DNA of 64,000 nt from Oopsacas minuta (GCA_024704765.1 JAKMXF010000349.1:113228-177227); one strand, 5' to 3'. Shown: positions 1 through 10,472, counted from the stretch's first letter. Notes: generated by a model from the letters alone, not told the origin. A program made the numbers and translations.

Positions 1-364
1 TATTTTTGTTTAGCGTAATTTTACTAATTTAAACAATCTCGCTAATACGAATCTCTGATAAGACGAACAATATTCGTACATTATCAGGTCCCTACAACCG
101 TACTTCAATGGTTATTTCTCTGGTTTATGAACTCCGGAAAGGCGAATAAATTTTAACCATAAAAGTATTCTACTATTTCAGAAATGCAAATATTTTGTTA
201 TATTCTTATTCGCCCATGTAACTAAGATATTCTTATACATCGATATCCGTCAATCTACATAAATTCATCTTGTTCACGCTTATTCTCTGCTTTATAATTA
301 ATAGTATTTTATACATCAGCGTAATTAGATTTTAGTTTGATATACTTAGTATTTTATAAGGTAA
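1..364. other. No gene recognised
   Basis: AT-rich sequence with no long reading frame on either strand and no family I recognise, up to the solo transposon end that follows. Confidence 0.5.
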
Positions 365-392
365 GTGGTCGAATACTTTTGTCCTTTGACTG
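365..392. repeat. Solo terminus of the Tc1-like fold-back family
   Basis: This 28-bp stretch matches the right terminus of the 902-bp fold-back element at 55688-56589 with only a couple of mismatches, and it is followed by TA as that family requires. No matching left end was found nearby, so it is a relic end rather than a full copy. Confidence 0.6.
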
Positions 393-495
393 TATTTTGG
401 AGAACTAATACTCACTTCCTCTCTATAATCTGAATTATTGTACACAATTTAAATAATAATGATAAATAATAACAATAATAATATTAAAAATTTAG

Positions 496-539
496 TGCCA
501 CACCCCAGGGCTGATTTTTGCCATACAGGGAGAGGTATT
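496..539 (+). repeat. Repeat R1, left part of the split copy
   Basis: It matches the interior of the R1 copies at about 40.4 kb and 42.7 kb (shared word CAGGGCTG, then a 'catac/cata' segment). The repeat stops at the Transib insertion and resumes at 3577. The last five bases, GTATT, are one half of the target-site duplication. Confidence 0.65.
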
Positions 540-566
540 CACAATATGGGAATATGGGGAAATAGT
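540..566 (+). repeat. Left terminal inverted repeat of Transib copy A
   Basis: It begins CACAATATGGG and leads into the GGGGAAATAG box. Compared with copy B at 12646 it differs at four positions within the first 16 bases (G to A twice near the heptamer, C to G, G to A), although the following 2.2 kb look identical. Confidence 0.8.
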
Positions 567-1200
567 CATATTTAAAAAACATATTTCAATGCATTTTTCA
601 AATTCTCCATAGTTCAATTAGTACGAAAATATCATTGGCAGCATTAGAAGCAGTTAGGAATCCTAACTACGCGCAACTTTGTTGTGTGCTTCTAATAATA
701 GAAATATATATTTTCAAACCGTAAATTCCTATGCCCTAATGTATGTAATCATATTTGATGTAAATACTAAATATAAGAGTGTAAAACATCATCTCGTAAT
801 AAATCTATATTGTAACAACAATTTAATCATTGATAGGCTAGTCTAGATATTAATTTGTACTTTGTTCCGGGTGTCTAGTTTGGCCCTCCAAAAGTTATAA
901 TTTGGAATTTCTTCTCATTGATTGAAGTGTAGCATCTCTTGTTTGACAAAATTTGACAAAACGTTATTAATATATACGTAATGTTACTATAGTTAGTCAA
1001 CTATTTAATCACTTTCCAGGCTTGCCAAAAGCTGCCCAAAAATTTATCACTTCATTCATTGTCCGGACCGGACAAAAATCCGAAAAATATAATTTCATAC
1101 GTTTTAAATTTTTCAGTAAAATTCTATATTTTGCTGGTTATTAGTTATTCCAATACTCTACAACCATATATCATAATGTTTCTATGTTAGAGTAGCCCTT

Positions 1201-3171
1201 TTGCGGATCATGTCTGTACTAATCACGAACAACGAGGCATATAGTTTGTATATTTCGAATGGAAGAAGTGTTACAGTCTCTGTTAGGAAACTTATTGAGA
1301 ACAACCATTTATCCGATGAAGAAACTGCTACTCTCCATTTAAAATTTAAATCACTTCTAACATCCAGAGAGGCTTACCGCAGGAAGGATCTTGAAACATG
1401 GGATAACATGATTTTCCACTCTACTCATCTAACAATATCCAATCCAAGAAAGAAAATATCGCTTGATCCTGAATTTTCTTTAGTCACTGATTCTGAAAAT
1501 TGAAACTTTTCAGAACAGATTGTAACTGAATCCCGGAAGCATATTCTCGAATGTCACATGAAGACTTGCAGATCGAGACTTGGTGTTCTTTTAGAGCATG
1601 TGGACTTTTTAGCAGAGAGAAAAAGATTGAGCCTAAACAACTACTCGCTCTAGCTTTAGAATTAGTCTCAAATAACTCATATAACTGTGATACTTTAGAG
1701 ATGTGCAGAGAAATAATTGATGAGGGATCTTTTAGCGGTGTATTGAACAAAGTACAAATCTCTAAATGTGCTTATATATTGGACATCTTAGAAATTGGGG
1801 CGAGTAAATACACGAATCTGAAAAGAATTCTCAAAGGTGATGTTAAGCTTCCTTCCTATAAGCTTGTCTCGCAATATCGTAGGGAAATAAGCCTAATAAA
1901 TGAAATGGAAATAGTTAGAGACCCCGAAGCATTGTCAATTGGGACTTGTGTCTCTTATCATTCCATCCTTGGTCTGACCATTCAACGCTTGCTTTCAAAA
2001 TTAGACCCAGTTCCTGATTCACACTACCCACTAATAAATTGAGATATCTGATGGATTGGATGGCTCCGGTTGTCATAAAACCTATAACCAACAAAGCAAC
2101 AATTCTGTATTAAGCACAAAAACTTGCATTTTGTTCGGATTCAAAGTAATATCAATTACAGACACACTTGGAAATGACGTGTTCTATAACAGCTCACCCA
2201 ACTCTCCGTTCTGCTTTAGGCCAGTAGCACTGATTGCTTTGAAAGAAAAATTTTCCAATGTAAAGCTTATCATGAATACAATAGTCAATCCTCAAACAGA
2301 CCATATCATACAGGATGGGTTATCTCTTATTGGAGGCCATGCACAGGTCGATATAGTCCGTTCTCTTTTTGATAACAAAAGTTTAGAATGGGCCCATTCT
2401 GGTTTCCCTATTAATACATTAACTAGCGACGCTCGGAAACTTTTTGAAAAGGTTGATGGAAAAGATTATTTGAAACTCCCATCAAAACAACTTGTTGGTA
2501 TTACGCATCAGCCAATTTCTAACATCGATATCATAGCTGCGTCTCCTTTGCATGCTTACCTTTGTGTATTCAGGTGGTTATTGCTGTTGATATACCATCT
2601 TGATGCAGGACACAAGGTATGGGCGCCATCAAACTCGAAAGTAAATTCTTCCATGAAACCGGTTCGAACTATACTCCAGGAAAATGTCATTTCAGTGTCG
2701 ATATCCCTTCAAGCTAGGGCGGCACTTCAACCACTGGTAACATTGCGCGAGAGTGCTTTTTAAATAAGAGAAACTTTTTGACGGGGGCCACTTCTTCCAT
2801 TAATCCTTCAGACAAAGTATCATTAGAGAAGATTCAGACAAATCTATCTGTTTGTTAAGACTCCTCAACTGTGGTGACTTGATTAACTGTGACAAAATGC
2901 AAGAATTGTGCAAAGAAACGTACGAATTTATTCTAGTTGAGTACCCATTGGCAAGCATCACTCCATCTTTGCACAAGTTACTTGCCCATTCGTTTCAGTT
3001 AATAGGTGCTTACAATAATGGTAAGGGATTACAGAACTCTCTGAGGAATGTTTAGAATCCTGCAATAAATTTGTAAGGCGGTATCGGGAGAATCTTGCAA
3101 GAAAAACTTCTTTCACAGATAATGTTAGAGATATTTTAGTTAGGTTGTTATGTTGTAGAGCCCCATCTTAG
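1201..3171 (+). pseudogene. Transib/RAG1-like DDE transposase, broken
   Basis: Remains of one transposase spread over several frames: an N-terminal part at 1201-1500, a helical segment with a PSY motif typical of Transib at 1551-2039, the catalytic core at 2056-2760, and a C-terminal part from 2852 that shifts frame near 3030. In the core, the Asp of a DGSG motif (2059-2061), a conserved PNS/RP block, and the Asp of an FDNK motif (2371-2373) align by eye with the first two RAG1/Transib catalytic aspartates. The third, Glu, lies in an LES-NK motif (3055-3057) after a LHKLLAH stretch, matching the NESGNK region of RAG1. The frame ends at a stop at 3169-3171. At least three frameshifts and stops make this copy inactive. 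Copy B carries the same lesions. Confidence 0.8.
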
Positions 3172-3536
3172 TACAGAATCGTTTGATGTACGCAAAGAAG
3201 AAAGGAGAGTTTGCAAATAGCCTCCAAGGATATTATATAATAGTATACTATCAGATAATTTATGATGATAAGTATATCCAATAGTCATACATAATTATGG
3301 GTCTTTAAATTGTACGTTATCAAATAGCAGAATAGAGACCATGACATGCATGTATTATTGACTTTCATAATATCCTCACTAATGAACCACAAGTGTTAAA
3401 AATTAGAAAATGTAAGTAATTACGTCATAACTAGGTTTATAGTCGTGCTACTAAAAAATCATTGGTATTTTTGAAATCTACAGTGTCGATTTAGTATATG
3501 TAAGTATAATTGTGGTGATAATACCGATTCATTTAC

Positions 3537-3571
3537 CTATTTCCCCATTATGGCCATTTTGCCACACTGTG
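3537..3571 (-). repeat. Right terminal inverted repeat of Transib copy A
   Basis: Read inward on the minus strand it starts CACAGTGTGGC. The GGGGAAATAG box (3537-3546) is 18 bp from the heptamer (3565-3571); at the left end of copy B the same box is 9 bp from its heptamer. The outer flank is the GTATT target duplication. Confidence 0.8.
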
Positions 3572-3576
3572 GTATT

Positions 3577-3712
3577 TGGGCCTGACTCAGACAGTTTTGA
3601 GTCTTTGACGAAATTATTGTGCCATTGCGACCTTTTTTGGATTTTCGAAAAATCACATGATTAGCCACACTGCTCAGCGATCTAGCAAGCGAAGGGCGCT
3701 AGTGTTAAATAA
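3577..3712 (+). repeat. Repeat R1, right part of the split copy
   Basis: It continues the R1 copy broken at 539. It shares 'tgggcctg', 'ttttggattttc' and the ending 'ctagcaagcgaag...gctagt' with the copies at 40.4-41.0 and 42.7-43.2 kb. Confidence 0.7.
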
Positions 3713-3925
3713 TTAGCTTGTTTCGAAGATGCTCATCTTGCGAATATATGGATTAAATATAGATATGTATTAAATATATTACATTGCCGAGGAGGAGATC
3801 AAATGGGGTGGGCGGGGATGATAAACAAGTATATTATTTTATATGGCTATATTGTTTATTGCCACTATTTCCGTGATTCTAATTTGGTAATTATGAATGG
3901 ATTCATGAATACTAAATTAATCTTA

Positions 3926-4094
3926 TAGTAAACTATCGTTATAACGAAGAGCTCGATACGCGATACATCTCGTTGTAAGCAAAGCTAGAGAAGGACCTTT
4001 TTCTTTCAACCTATAGTGAATAATGAATCCCTTCTTTATGACTAGAGTTTCGTTATATCAGACAGACTTGGTTGTAGATAACGGTAGTTGACTG
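3926..4094. mobile_element. MITE, 169 bp, pogo-like ends, TA target
   Basis: The ends are inverted repeats of about 20 bp (left TAGTAAACTATCGTTAT; right, inverted, CAGTCAACTACCGTTAT), flanked on both sides by TA. It has no coding capacity. The CAGT end and TA target suggest a pogo/Tc1-group MITE. Confidence 0.6.
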
Positions 4095-5203
4095 TATCTT
4101 AAGATAACACAATAATCGAGCTATGGGGAGCCCTTATAGTCTTCTCCCAGTCGGAATATATGTTGAAGCCACAACTCATAAGTCTCATAATCAGTGTGAC
4201 AAAGTGAAGGCTGGAATATATTCATCTTTATCCCCCAGTGCCCCTCGATTATTGTGGTGTACAATGTGTGCTTTTAACGGTAGGTTACTATTGAAAATTG
4301 TTCCGCGAGACTGTATTTGAATGGCCGTTGTTGCATGAGATCGTTATACTAAGTCCGTTAAGCATATTCCACTGCACTGCCCTACTGAAAGTCAACGAGT
4401 GGGAGAGTATAAAGAGTATACAATCGCAATCAAATTAACATTTGTCATAGTTTCTATATTTCTGAATATCTAATTGAAGAAATTTAGCTTTCTCCCAATA
4501 ATACGTATATACATATTGATTTTAATTGGATTGCGTGGTCCTAAATCACAAAAATGTATGACTAATGTAAGTAATGTTACACTAAAAGGCCTGATATATA
4601 AACTAGTAAGACACTGGCTTTAAATTATTTGTGTATAGTCATTAACACTTTTTTATACTTGCAATCCTATTATGCAATCTAATTATGTTTTTGGGATATA
4701 TTTATGTAGGCAGGCCTTGGTTATGGTAGCGTAGAGTATGGATAAATGTGGAGATCATGCAATTACTCACTATTTTCAGGAGTATAACCTTAGACCTAGG
4801 ATGCAGGGCTAACAATTAATGCTGATTATATTTCACTCGTCTTGTGCTGTGTGGGTTAATATTGATATTTATCGTGTCAGATCTTAAAATTTATCCAAAC
4901 TTTACCAACAAGTATTAAAGTGTTAATGATATCAGACCACGAACTTATCAATCACTCCTCGTAGAATAATTTAGAATAGCACTAGAAGGCAATATAATAA
5001 TTATTTGAAAATTTGAAAGTCCCTGGTAATTGCCATCCACGGTCCAGGATTCGAATAGAGTGTCTCTAGGGTCTAACATACCCACAAAGGTGAAGTCGAA
5101 CCATGTTACTATTTGGCATACATTGTTGTTTAATATGCAATTTATTTATCCCTTGTGCATTTCAAGCCTCAATTAGTTTGATATTATATCTACATATATT
5201 TGT
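4095..5203. other. Intergenic, no gene recognised
   Basis: There is an open stretch at 4123-4320, but it resembles nothing I know and has no supporting context. This is presumably the upstream region of the DHFR gene; a short AT-rich tract precedes the start codon. No repeat identified. Confidence 0.4.
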
Positions 5204-5794
5204 ATGGCTCAAGCAACCAGAAATATTGATAAATTAAATCTCATCGTTGCTTTTGACAAAAATTATGGAATTGGTTTGAAGGGCAAACTACCTTGGCCAC
5301 GATTAGAAACAGATTCATTATATTTTCAAGAAAAGACAACAATTACGTTAGATCCCAATAAGCGCAATGTTCTTATATCAGGTAGGCTAACTTGGGAATC
5401 TATTCCCTTGAGAGCACGCAAAAACATCTATAATAAATGTTTTCGAGTGGTATTGTCAACAACTTTTGAAAATGTAGAAGAAGCCGATATCACTTCTAGT
5501 TCTCTTAAGAAAGCAATGGACACACTCTCAGCACATCCAGACTACAACTACTTCGAATCATTTTGGATAATTGGTGGTAGTAAAACTTATCAAGAAGCTC
5601 TGGATTCATCATGCTGTCTCAAACTATATACAACTGTATTGAATCAATCTTTTGAATGTGATACATTCTTTCCATTAATTAATTGGAGTAATTGGGAGGA
5701 AATTAAGGATCCAAGTCTCGGTATACCTAATACAGTCGAAAAGAATATTAGCTATCAATTCAAGATATATACGAGAATTCATCATATTCACTAA
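5204..5794 (+). CDS. DHFR: Dihydrofolate reductase, intron-less, divergent active site
   Basis: Reduces dihydrofolate to tetrahydrofolate with NADPH, the cytosolic step that keeps thymidylate and purine synthesis running. The 196-residue frame covers the whole DHFR fold, close to the roughly 187 residues of animal enzymes: an LIVAFD strand, Met20-type loop YGIGLKGKLPWP (21-32), ISGRLTWESIP (58-68), FWIIGG (120-125) for cofactor binding, and the animal-like FECDTFFP (150-157). The start is the first Met of the frame, about a dozen residues before the first strand. Two substrate-site positions look unusual: Asp37 stands where animal enzymes have Glu30 (bacteria use Asp), and Cys79 falls where the folate-binding Arg70 is expected, although a two-residue insertion nearby makes that alignment less certain. 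The frame is uninterrupted and has no introns, whereas vertebrate DHFR has several, so a retrocopy is possible. Confidence 0.9.
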   Translation: MAQATRNIDKLNLIVAFDKNYGIGLKGKLPWPRLETDSLYFQEKTTITLDPNKRNVLISGRLTWESIPLRARKNIYNKCFRVVLSTTFENVEEADITSSSLKKAMDTLSAHPDYNYFESFWIIGGSKTYQEALDSSCCLKLYTTVLNQSFECDTFFPLINWSNWEEIKDPSLGIPNTVEKNISYQFKIYTRIHHIH

Positions 5795-6204
5795 AACCCT
5801 TTCAATCCAAATTCAATATATCTTGTTTATAGTGTAGAATTTTCAAATTGGGTCAACTCAATGGAATGAGTTACAGAGTTAATTCTCAAAATAATTCGTT
5901 TTCTAATACAGTATACCCTTGCCAATTTGAACAACATTGTTGATAGCAAATATTCGTTCAAGTTAGTTAAGTACATTAAAACAACACTATGAGTATATCA
6001 TTTCAAATGCTTTACAAACGATGAATTTCTGACTGACTAGAAGGTCTAATATGGTATTGTGGATTTATCAGATACAGAATTGGATATATTAGAGTCCTTT
6101 TGAAGTTTTTGTAACATTTTCAGTGGTTATATATATAACCTGTAGACGATGTTCTGAGTAGTGAGGGTATACTCTACAATCTATAGCACTTGGATAACCC
6201 AATG
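5795..6204. other. Intergenic, 3' of DHFR
   Basis: AT-rich. I see no canonical AATAAA close to the DHFR stop and no other gene. Confidence 0.4.
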
Positions 6205-6212
6205 CTTGGGAA

Positions 6213-6396
6213 CAGTGTTCCCTCTAATTTTCAGTGTGCAGCATCTGACTGGGGCGCAGCCAAAATTACGGGAGTATAACCAACTATCCAGAAATACAGG
6301 TAGTAATGTGAGAAGTTCAGGCGAATATTCTGGAGTTAAACATTTTAAAACCAATTTTAGGCGGATGCCTCCCAGGATTTATTAGAGGTAACATTG
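6213..6396. mobile_element. hAT MITE, 184 bp, perfect 8-bp target duplication
   Basis: The ends are CAGTGTTCCCTCTAAT and, inverted on the right, CAATGTTACCTCTAAT. The flanks are identical 8-mers, CTTGGGAA at 6205-6212 and 6397-6404. The ends and duplication length are those of hAT elements. There is no coding capacity, so it would need transposase in trans. Confidence 0.85.
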
Positions 6397-6404
6397 CTTG
6401 GGAA

Positions 6405-6694
6405 TTCAGAAAAATTGCATGCCTAGCTGAACGTAACTGCTATCCGCTTTTAATTACATACTTCTACAATTAAATAGATGATGTTTTGTTCAGAAGTGTG
6501 CGCTATATACTATTTCGTCTATCAAAATCAACTCCTTTTCTTGCGCGAGTTGAATCAGTTGTTTGTCATCAAATGAATGAGACGAAAGAGTTTAGAACAC
6601 CAATTGGGTTGGTGGTATGGAAAGTAGGTATGTTTCTCCAGTTACTGGGCAGATCTAGTTAAATGACGTACTAAGGAATTCTAAACACTATGTG
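6405..6694. other. No gene recognised
   Basis: Unassigned sequence between two hAT insertions. Confidence 0.4.
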
Positions 6695-6849
6695 AATGTG
6701 CTCAGGGCCGTCGAGAGCGCGAGCGGGCCCCGGGACATAATTTTTGGATGCGTTCCCCTGATATTTTGTTCGTTATCGTGAAGTGAATAAACTAAACGCA
6801 AACTATCGCATTCGTATTATATATATATTAAAAAATAGAATCCTATTTA

Positions 6850-8188
6850 CAGGGTGTAACGAAAGTGTTGTTACCTTTTATTTTCCTATGAAAATCTTAA
6901 ATATTAATGAACCATACATAGTTTGTTTCCTATACTTTTCTTAAGTATAGTTGTTGTACTTTAGATTATTTCTGACTACATTAATTACTTATTGTATTCA
7001 AATATTTGAATTTTTTTCCAATTTTAGCAATGTTACATTATTTCGTATTAATGGATGTCCGTGATCATGGAGTCTTGCTTCGTTCTCGAGATATAGGCAT
7101 GTTAGATGTAGGGCTCACACAGAAGAAAGTGGCCCAAGACTTGAATGTTTCAATCTCTTCGGTGAAACGATTGTCTAGTTTGTATAAAAAGGTAGTTCAT
7201 TAGTGACTAAACCTCGTTCAGGGAGGGCTCCTATTTTGAAATGGGCGGATAAAATTCTTATTTCCAAGTCACTCGGTAAATGCAGGTAATCCACAAGAAA
7301 ACTTGCACAGAGATTGAAGAATAGAGGCAATCCTATATCTCATATGTGTGTGTATCGTCATTTGACCGAATCTGTGGTGTTAGGTCTTACAAAAGGCAAG
7401 AAATACCTCGATTATCTCAAAAGAACATCCAAGATCGTCTGAGCTTTGCTCGGAAGCATCAAAATTGGACAGTTAACCACTGGAAAAGGTTCTCTGGCCA
7501 GATGAGTCTCCCTTCCAGCTCTTTGCAACGCCGAACAAACAAAATAATCGGGTTGGGCAAAGAATAAGCAATATGTTCCTTCGGTCTTTTCAGTTAAGTT
7601 TCCAGCAAAGATTCATGTGTGGGGCATGATGTCACATCAGGCACTTTCAGAACTGCATATAATCCCTCAAGGGCAATCAATAAATAGTGCATACTACGTT
7701 AATCAAATTTTGGCCAAGACTTGTATGGAGGCAGTTCACCGTTGTCGAAATAATGGATCGGTTTTAGAGAGGCCAATGTTAGAAAATATGTCCGAATTCA
7801 TCTTTATGCAAGATGGTACACCGGCACACACGGCCAATGCAACGCAGAAGTGTTGTCAAGATCATTTAAATGCTTTCTGGCGTAAGATTGAATGGCCTGG
7901 GAACTCCCCTGACTTAAACCTATTGAAAACCTTTGGGGAATAGTGAAAAAGAAGGTTGATGAAGAGGGCCAAATCACAAGGAGGGAACAGCTAATAGAAA
8001 CAGTAAAATCAGCATGGAGAGACATTAGCTCAAGTGTTTTAGAGAATTTAGTAGCTAGCATGCCGGCACGTATAAGAATTGCATTAGAACAGATTGTTCA
8101 TATATAAACCGATAATATTTCGAATCCCTCAATTATATTATAAGTTTTAATGAATTATCTAGGGTATCAACACTTTCGTTACACCCTG
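6850..8188 (+). mobile_element. Tc1-like element nested in the hAT element
   Basis: The ends are CAGGGTGTAACGAAAGTGTT and its inverted counterpart ending ACACCCTG, flanked by TA at 6848-6849 and 8189-8190. It carries a broken transposase. The Tc1 at 25358-26696 has the same CAGGGTGTAAC-type start and similar transposase words, so the two belong to one family. Confidence 0.85.
7030..8107 (+). pseudogene. Tc1-like transposase, frameshifted
   Basis: Degenerate DDE transposase. The N-terminal helix-turn-helix is readable (SRDIGMLDVGLTQKKVAQDL), the central part is shifted, and the segment at 7617-7930 has the second catalytic Asp in a FMQDGTPAH motif followed by WPGNSPDLN. A single-base loss near 7920 then throws the frame off; the IENLWG motif carrying the catalytic Glu and the C-terminus to the stop at 8105-8107 are readable in the next frame. 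Several indels make it non-functional. Confidence 0.8.
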
Positions 8189-8340
8189 TACTCTTATATT
8201 TTATGAATTTACAAATTGCCTATAGCTATAGGGCTATAGAGTTTATGATGTTAAGTAGTATAAATGAAAAACTAATACTACAAAGCTAATACTTCCAGAG
8301 TTATTGTAGTTAAGAACTGAAAAATATGAAAAATTACGGT

Positions 8341-8560
8341 CAGTGTAATTAACAGAAAGCTTTGTGTGCCTTCTTCATTGCAAAATCATTGATTATGTCT
8401 TGAAAGTCAATACGCATTTGCAAGTTCAGCCTCGATGGCTAACATTGCGAGATCGTTCAGTCTTCCTGACTCATAGTGCTTCTCAGAAAGTTCTTGATGA
8501 TTTGCAACTTACAGGACCCAAAGATTCATTTCCAAAATTAGCAATATGGATGGCTTTAAG
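8341..8560 (-). pseudogene. hAT transposase C-terminal (dimerisation) remnant
   Basis: On the minus strand the segment reads RLNDLAMLAIEAELA and, after a one-base shift, DFQDIINDFAMKKAHK. This is the usual end of ZMYM-type hAT transposases (hATC dimerisation domain). It lies at the right end of the hAT element 6703-8795, in the orientation expected for its gene. Confidence 0.6.
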
Positions 8561-8803
8561 ATAAATCGCCTCTTCTCCCAAATCGTTTTGGGAAATATCA
8601 TCAGGATACTTCTTTCCAAAGACTGGGTTTCTAGGAAGGATTAAATAACAAAGTTATTACTCTGCCCAGCGATGTCTTTATTTTCCCCTTTACTTGTCTA
8701 CTTAATGCAGCCAATAAAGCCCATGCATACCTTCACAGACAGAATTTCTCGGGCCCCGGGGTAATTACCCCGCCTACTCCCTCTCGACGGCACTGAATGT
8801 GCT

Positions 8804-9260
8804 GGTTGGTGGACTCGGATCAGGTATATGTTCAGTCGGTCCTAGGGATTTTAATTGTCGCGGTAATATATAATTGGTACATTTTGCCCGAATAATGCAT
8901 TATTTGTATTTTGACATTCCTCATTTGGTGGCGTAGCAATCCTTGGCATAGCGCTCCGGCATAGGGGTAGAATGATTGGGGCAGGTGGCGCATTGATTAG
9001 GACAGGTGTCGCAAAATCGGGGTATGTGGAGGGACATCTCCTGTCTCAAAGAAAAATACAAGTGGCGCAAATCCGCCACTGCTCACAGTCTATATCTACA
9101 AAGTATTCCTGGCCAAATGTTTATTTTCCATGCTAAAATGGCGTCATCTGATTGCTTACCTAGCAAATATGCTAGAAACCTGCTTCAATTTTGAATTATA
9201 TACAGAGGTCATTAATGGTTACTAATGTATACAATGGGATCAAAGGATGCTTCATTACAG
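8804..9260. other. No gene recognised
   Basis: Unassigned; the open stretch at 9006-9194 has no recognisable content. Confidence 0.4.
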
Positions 9261-9651
9261 AATATCAAAATTTTGTCATGATAATGTCAGCAAGTTCCAG
9301 GGTTATATTCGTGATCATGGATGACATATTTATGCCAATATTTACCAATTACTAGACAAGGGTGGTGCATTTTTCAAGACAAAATTTGAATTTGTCAGAA
9401 TATTCGCAGGATGAATTGTCAGACAGATATATGCTCACTATTCTTTCTGTACTGAAGAGCTTTTGCTTCGTATTAGTGTCAGCATTTTTCTTAAAATGTA
9501 TTATTAGGGTATGGGAAGTTGGGTGTATGCAATATGTCAGATGATTCGCCATAACATTGAATGTTGTCAATTTATTGATGAATATTGGTCTAAATATGTC
9601 ATCCATTGTCACTAGCATATCTGAACATTATCATGACAAATTTTAGATATT
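9261..9651. repeat. Fold-back MITE with arms of about 100 bp
   Basis: Left arm 9261-9360 and right arm about 9550-9651 are imperfect inverted copies, sharing 'tttgtcatgataatgt' and 'atggatgacatattta' in inverse order. There is no coding capacity. The target duplication is unclear, so the transposon class is unknown. Confidence 0.6.
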
Positions 9652-10210
9652 GTGTACAGCAACATCCTTCGATCTAATGGTATAAATGTTTTAAGAGTAC
9701 ATGTATGAATTCATCTTTTCAGATTTCAAAACTGGTGCATTTTTCTGACAAATTTGCTAAGTTACCAATCCGATCACGTCCTTTTGGCCTAGAAAAAGTT
9801 TGTAGATGCTGACTGTGAGTATTGTCAAGTATCAACAATAAATTTATTACTATAAGAATTCCCTAGAACTGACTTAACATATCCCTGGCGTAAGTCCATC
9901 AATCAGCATCATTCCACTAGTGTATTGCTGCGAATGTACAAATTTATATTGCTTCCCTCTTACCTGGAACACATCAGTTATAATGAGTTAAACTCGAAAT
10001 TTCTATCTATCTCTTAGATAGAAAAACGAGTTGGTAAAATCAATTCATTTTTAATAGGAGTTTGAATTCGTTGGTTAGGGAAATTTAATTAGTTGTTATG
10101 CCAACTCTAAAATTTGGTTGAACTTTGACTTGCAGGGTAACAAATTGCCATAATGAGGGATTTGGCATGTATTTCTAGTGTGGGAATTGTAATTTTGTTT
10201 GAATACAGTA
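9652..10210. other. No gene recognised
   Basis: Unassigned AT-rich sequence. A short inverted word (tctatctatctcttagatag) near 10000 is the only structure noticed. Confidence 0.4.
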
Positions 10211-10470
10211 CACTCCCTGAACCAAAGTATTGGAACACCACACCACAACACCATTAATGAAACATGTGCCATATGGCACATTGCGAGAATATACGTACTG
10301 AATAATCTGAAAATATAACAGAAAAGGCGATTTTAATAATAAAAGTAATGATCGAAAGAAGTTCATAGATGTTTCAAATTATATTTAGCCTATGCAACTA
10401 AAGTAAATACATATTTGTGCCATGTGTCAATTATGGCAAAAAGTGTTCCAATACTCTTGGCAAGGGAATG
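10211..10470. mobile_element. Tc1-group MITE, 260 bp, TA target
   Basis: The ends are inverted repeats of about 30 bp built around AGTATTGGAACAC (left starts CACTCCCTGA, right ends AGGGAATG), each flanked by TA (10209-10210, 10471-10472). The interior is non-coding. The AGTATTGG core also occurs in the Tc1 termini at 14979-16354, hinting at a related family. Confidence 0.75.
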
Positions 10471-10472
10471 TA

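Larger units (their letters stand above)
540..3571 (+). mobile_element. Transib/RAG1-like transposon, copy A, complete between its ends
   Basis: A 3032-bp element flanked by a perfect 5-bp target duplication (GTATT at 535-539 and 3572-3576), the size typical of Transib transposons. The right end, read inward, starts CACAGTGTGGC; the left end starts CACAATATGGG. Both ends share the inner box GGGGAAATAG. Inside lies a broken transposase with RAG1/Transib-like catalytic blocks. The element sits inside repeat R1, whose two halves flank it. No RAG2-like (Kelch) reading frame is present, which favours Transib over a RAG1-RAG2 transposon. Confidence 0.85.
6703..8795 (-). mobile_element. hAT element, internally deleted, host of a nested Tc1
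   Basis: The terminal inverted repeats are CAGGGCCGTCGAGAG and CAGTGCCGTCGAGAG, flanked by the perfect 8-bp duplication AATGTGCT (6695-6702 and 8796-8803). After removal of the Tc1 at 6850-8188 about 750 bp remain, holding only the C-terminal end of a hAT transposase in antisense. The element therefore lost most of its gene, and Tc1 jumped into what was left. Confidence 0.85.

Noticed and set aside
1484-1750. Minus-strand open frame inside the Transib gene (and its twin at 13590-13856)
   Set aside because: It is the shadow of the sense transposase frame 1551-2042; the product resembles nothing and lies wholly inside the repeated element.
1201-2763. Introns instead of frameshifts in the Transib gene
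   Set aside because: A TTTCAG lies at 1510, but the gap between the second and third segments is only 14 bp, too short for an intron, and no fitting donors were seen.
540-3571. A RAG1-RAG2 (ProtoRAG) transposon with a RAG2 partner
   Set aside because: No Kelch-like frame occurs in the 3 kb between the ends; only the RAG1/Transib-like gene is present.
4123-4320. 65-codon open frame upstream of DHFR
   Set aside because: Short, no recognisable motif, no coding context.
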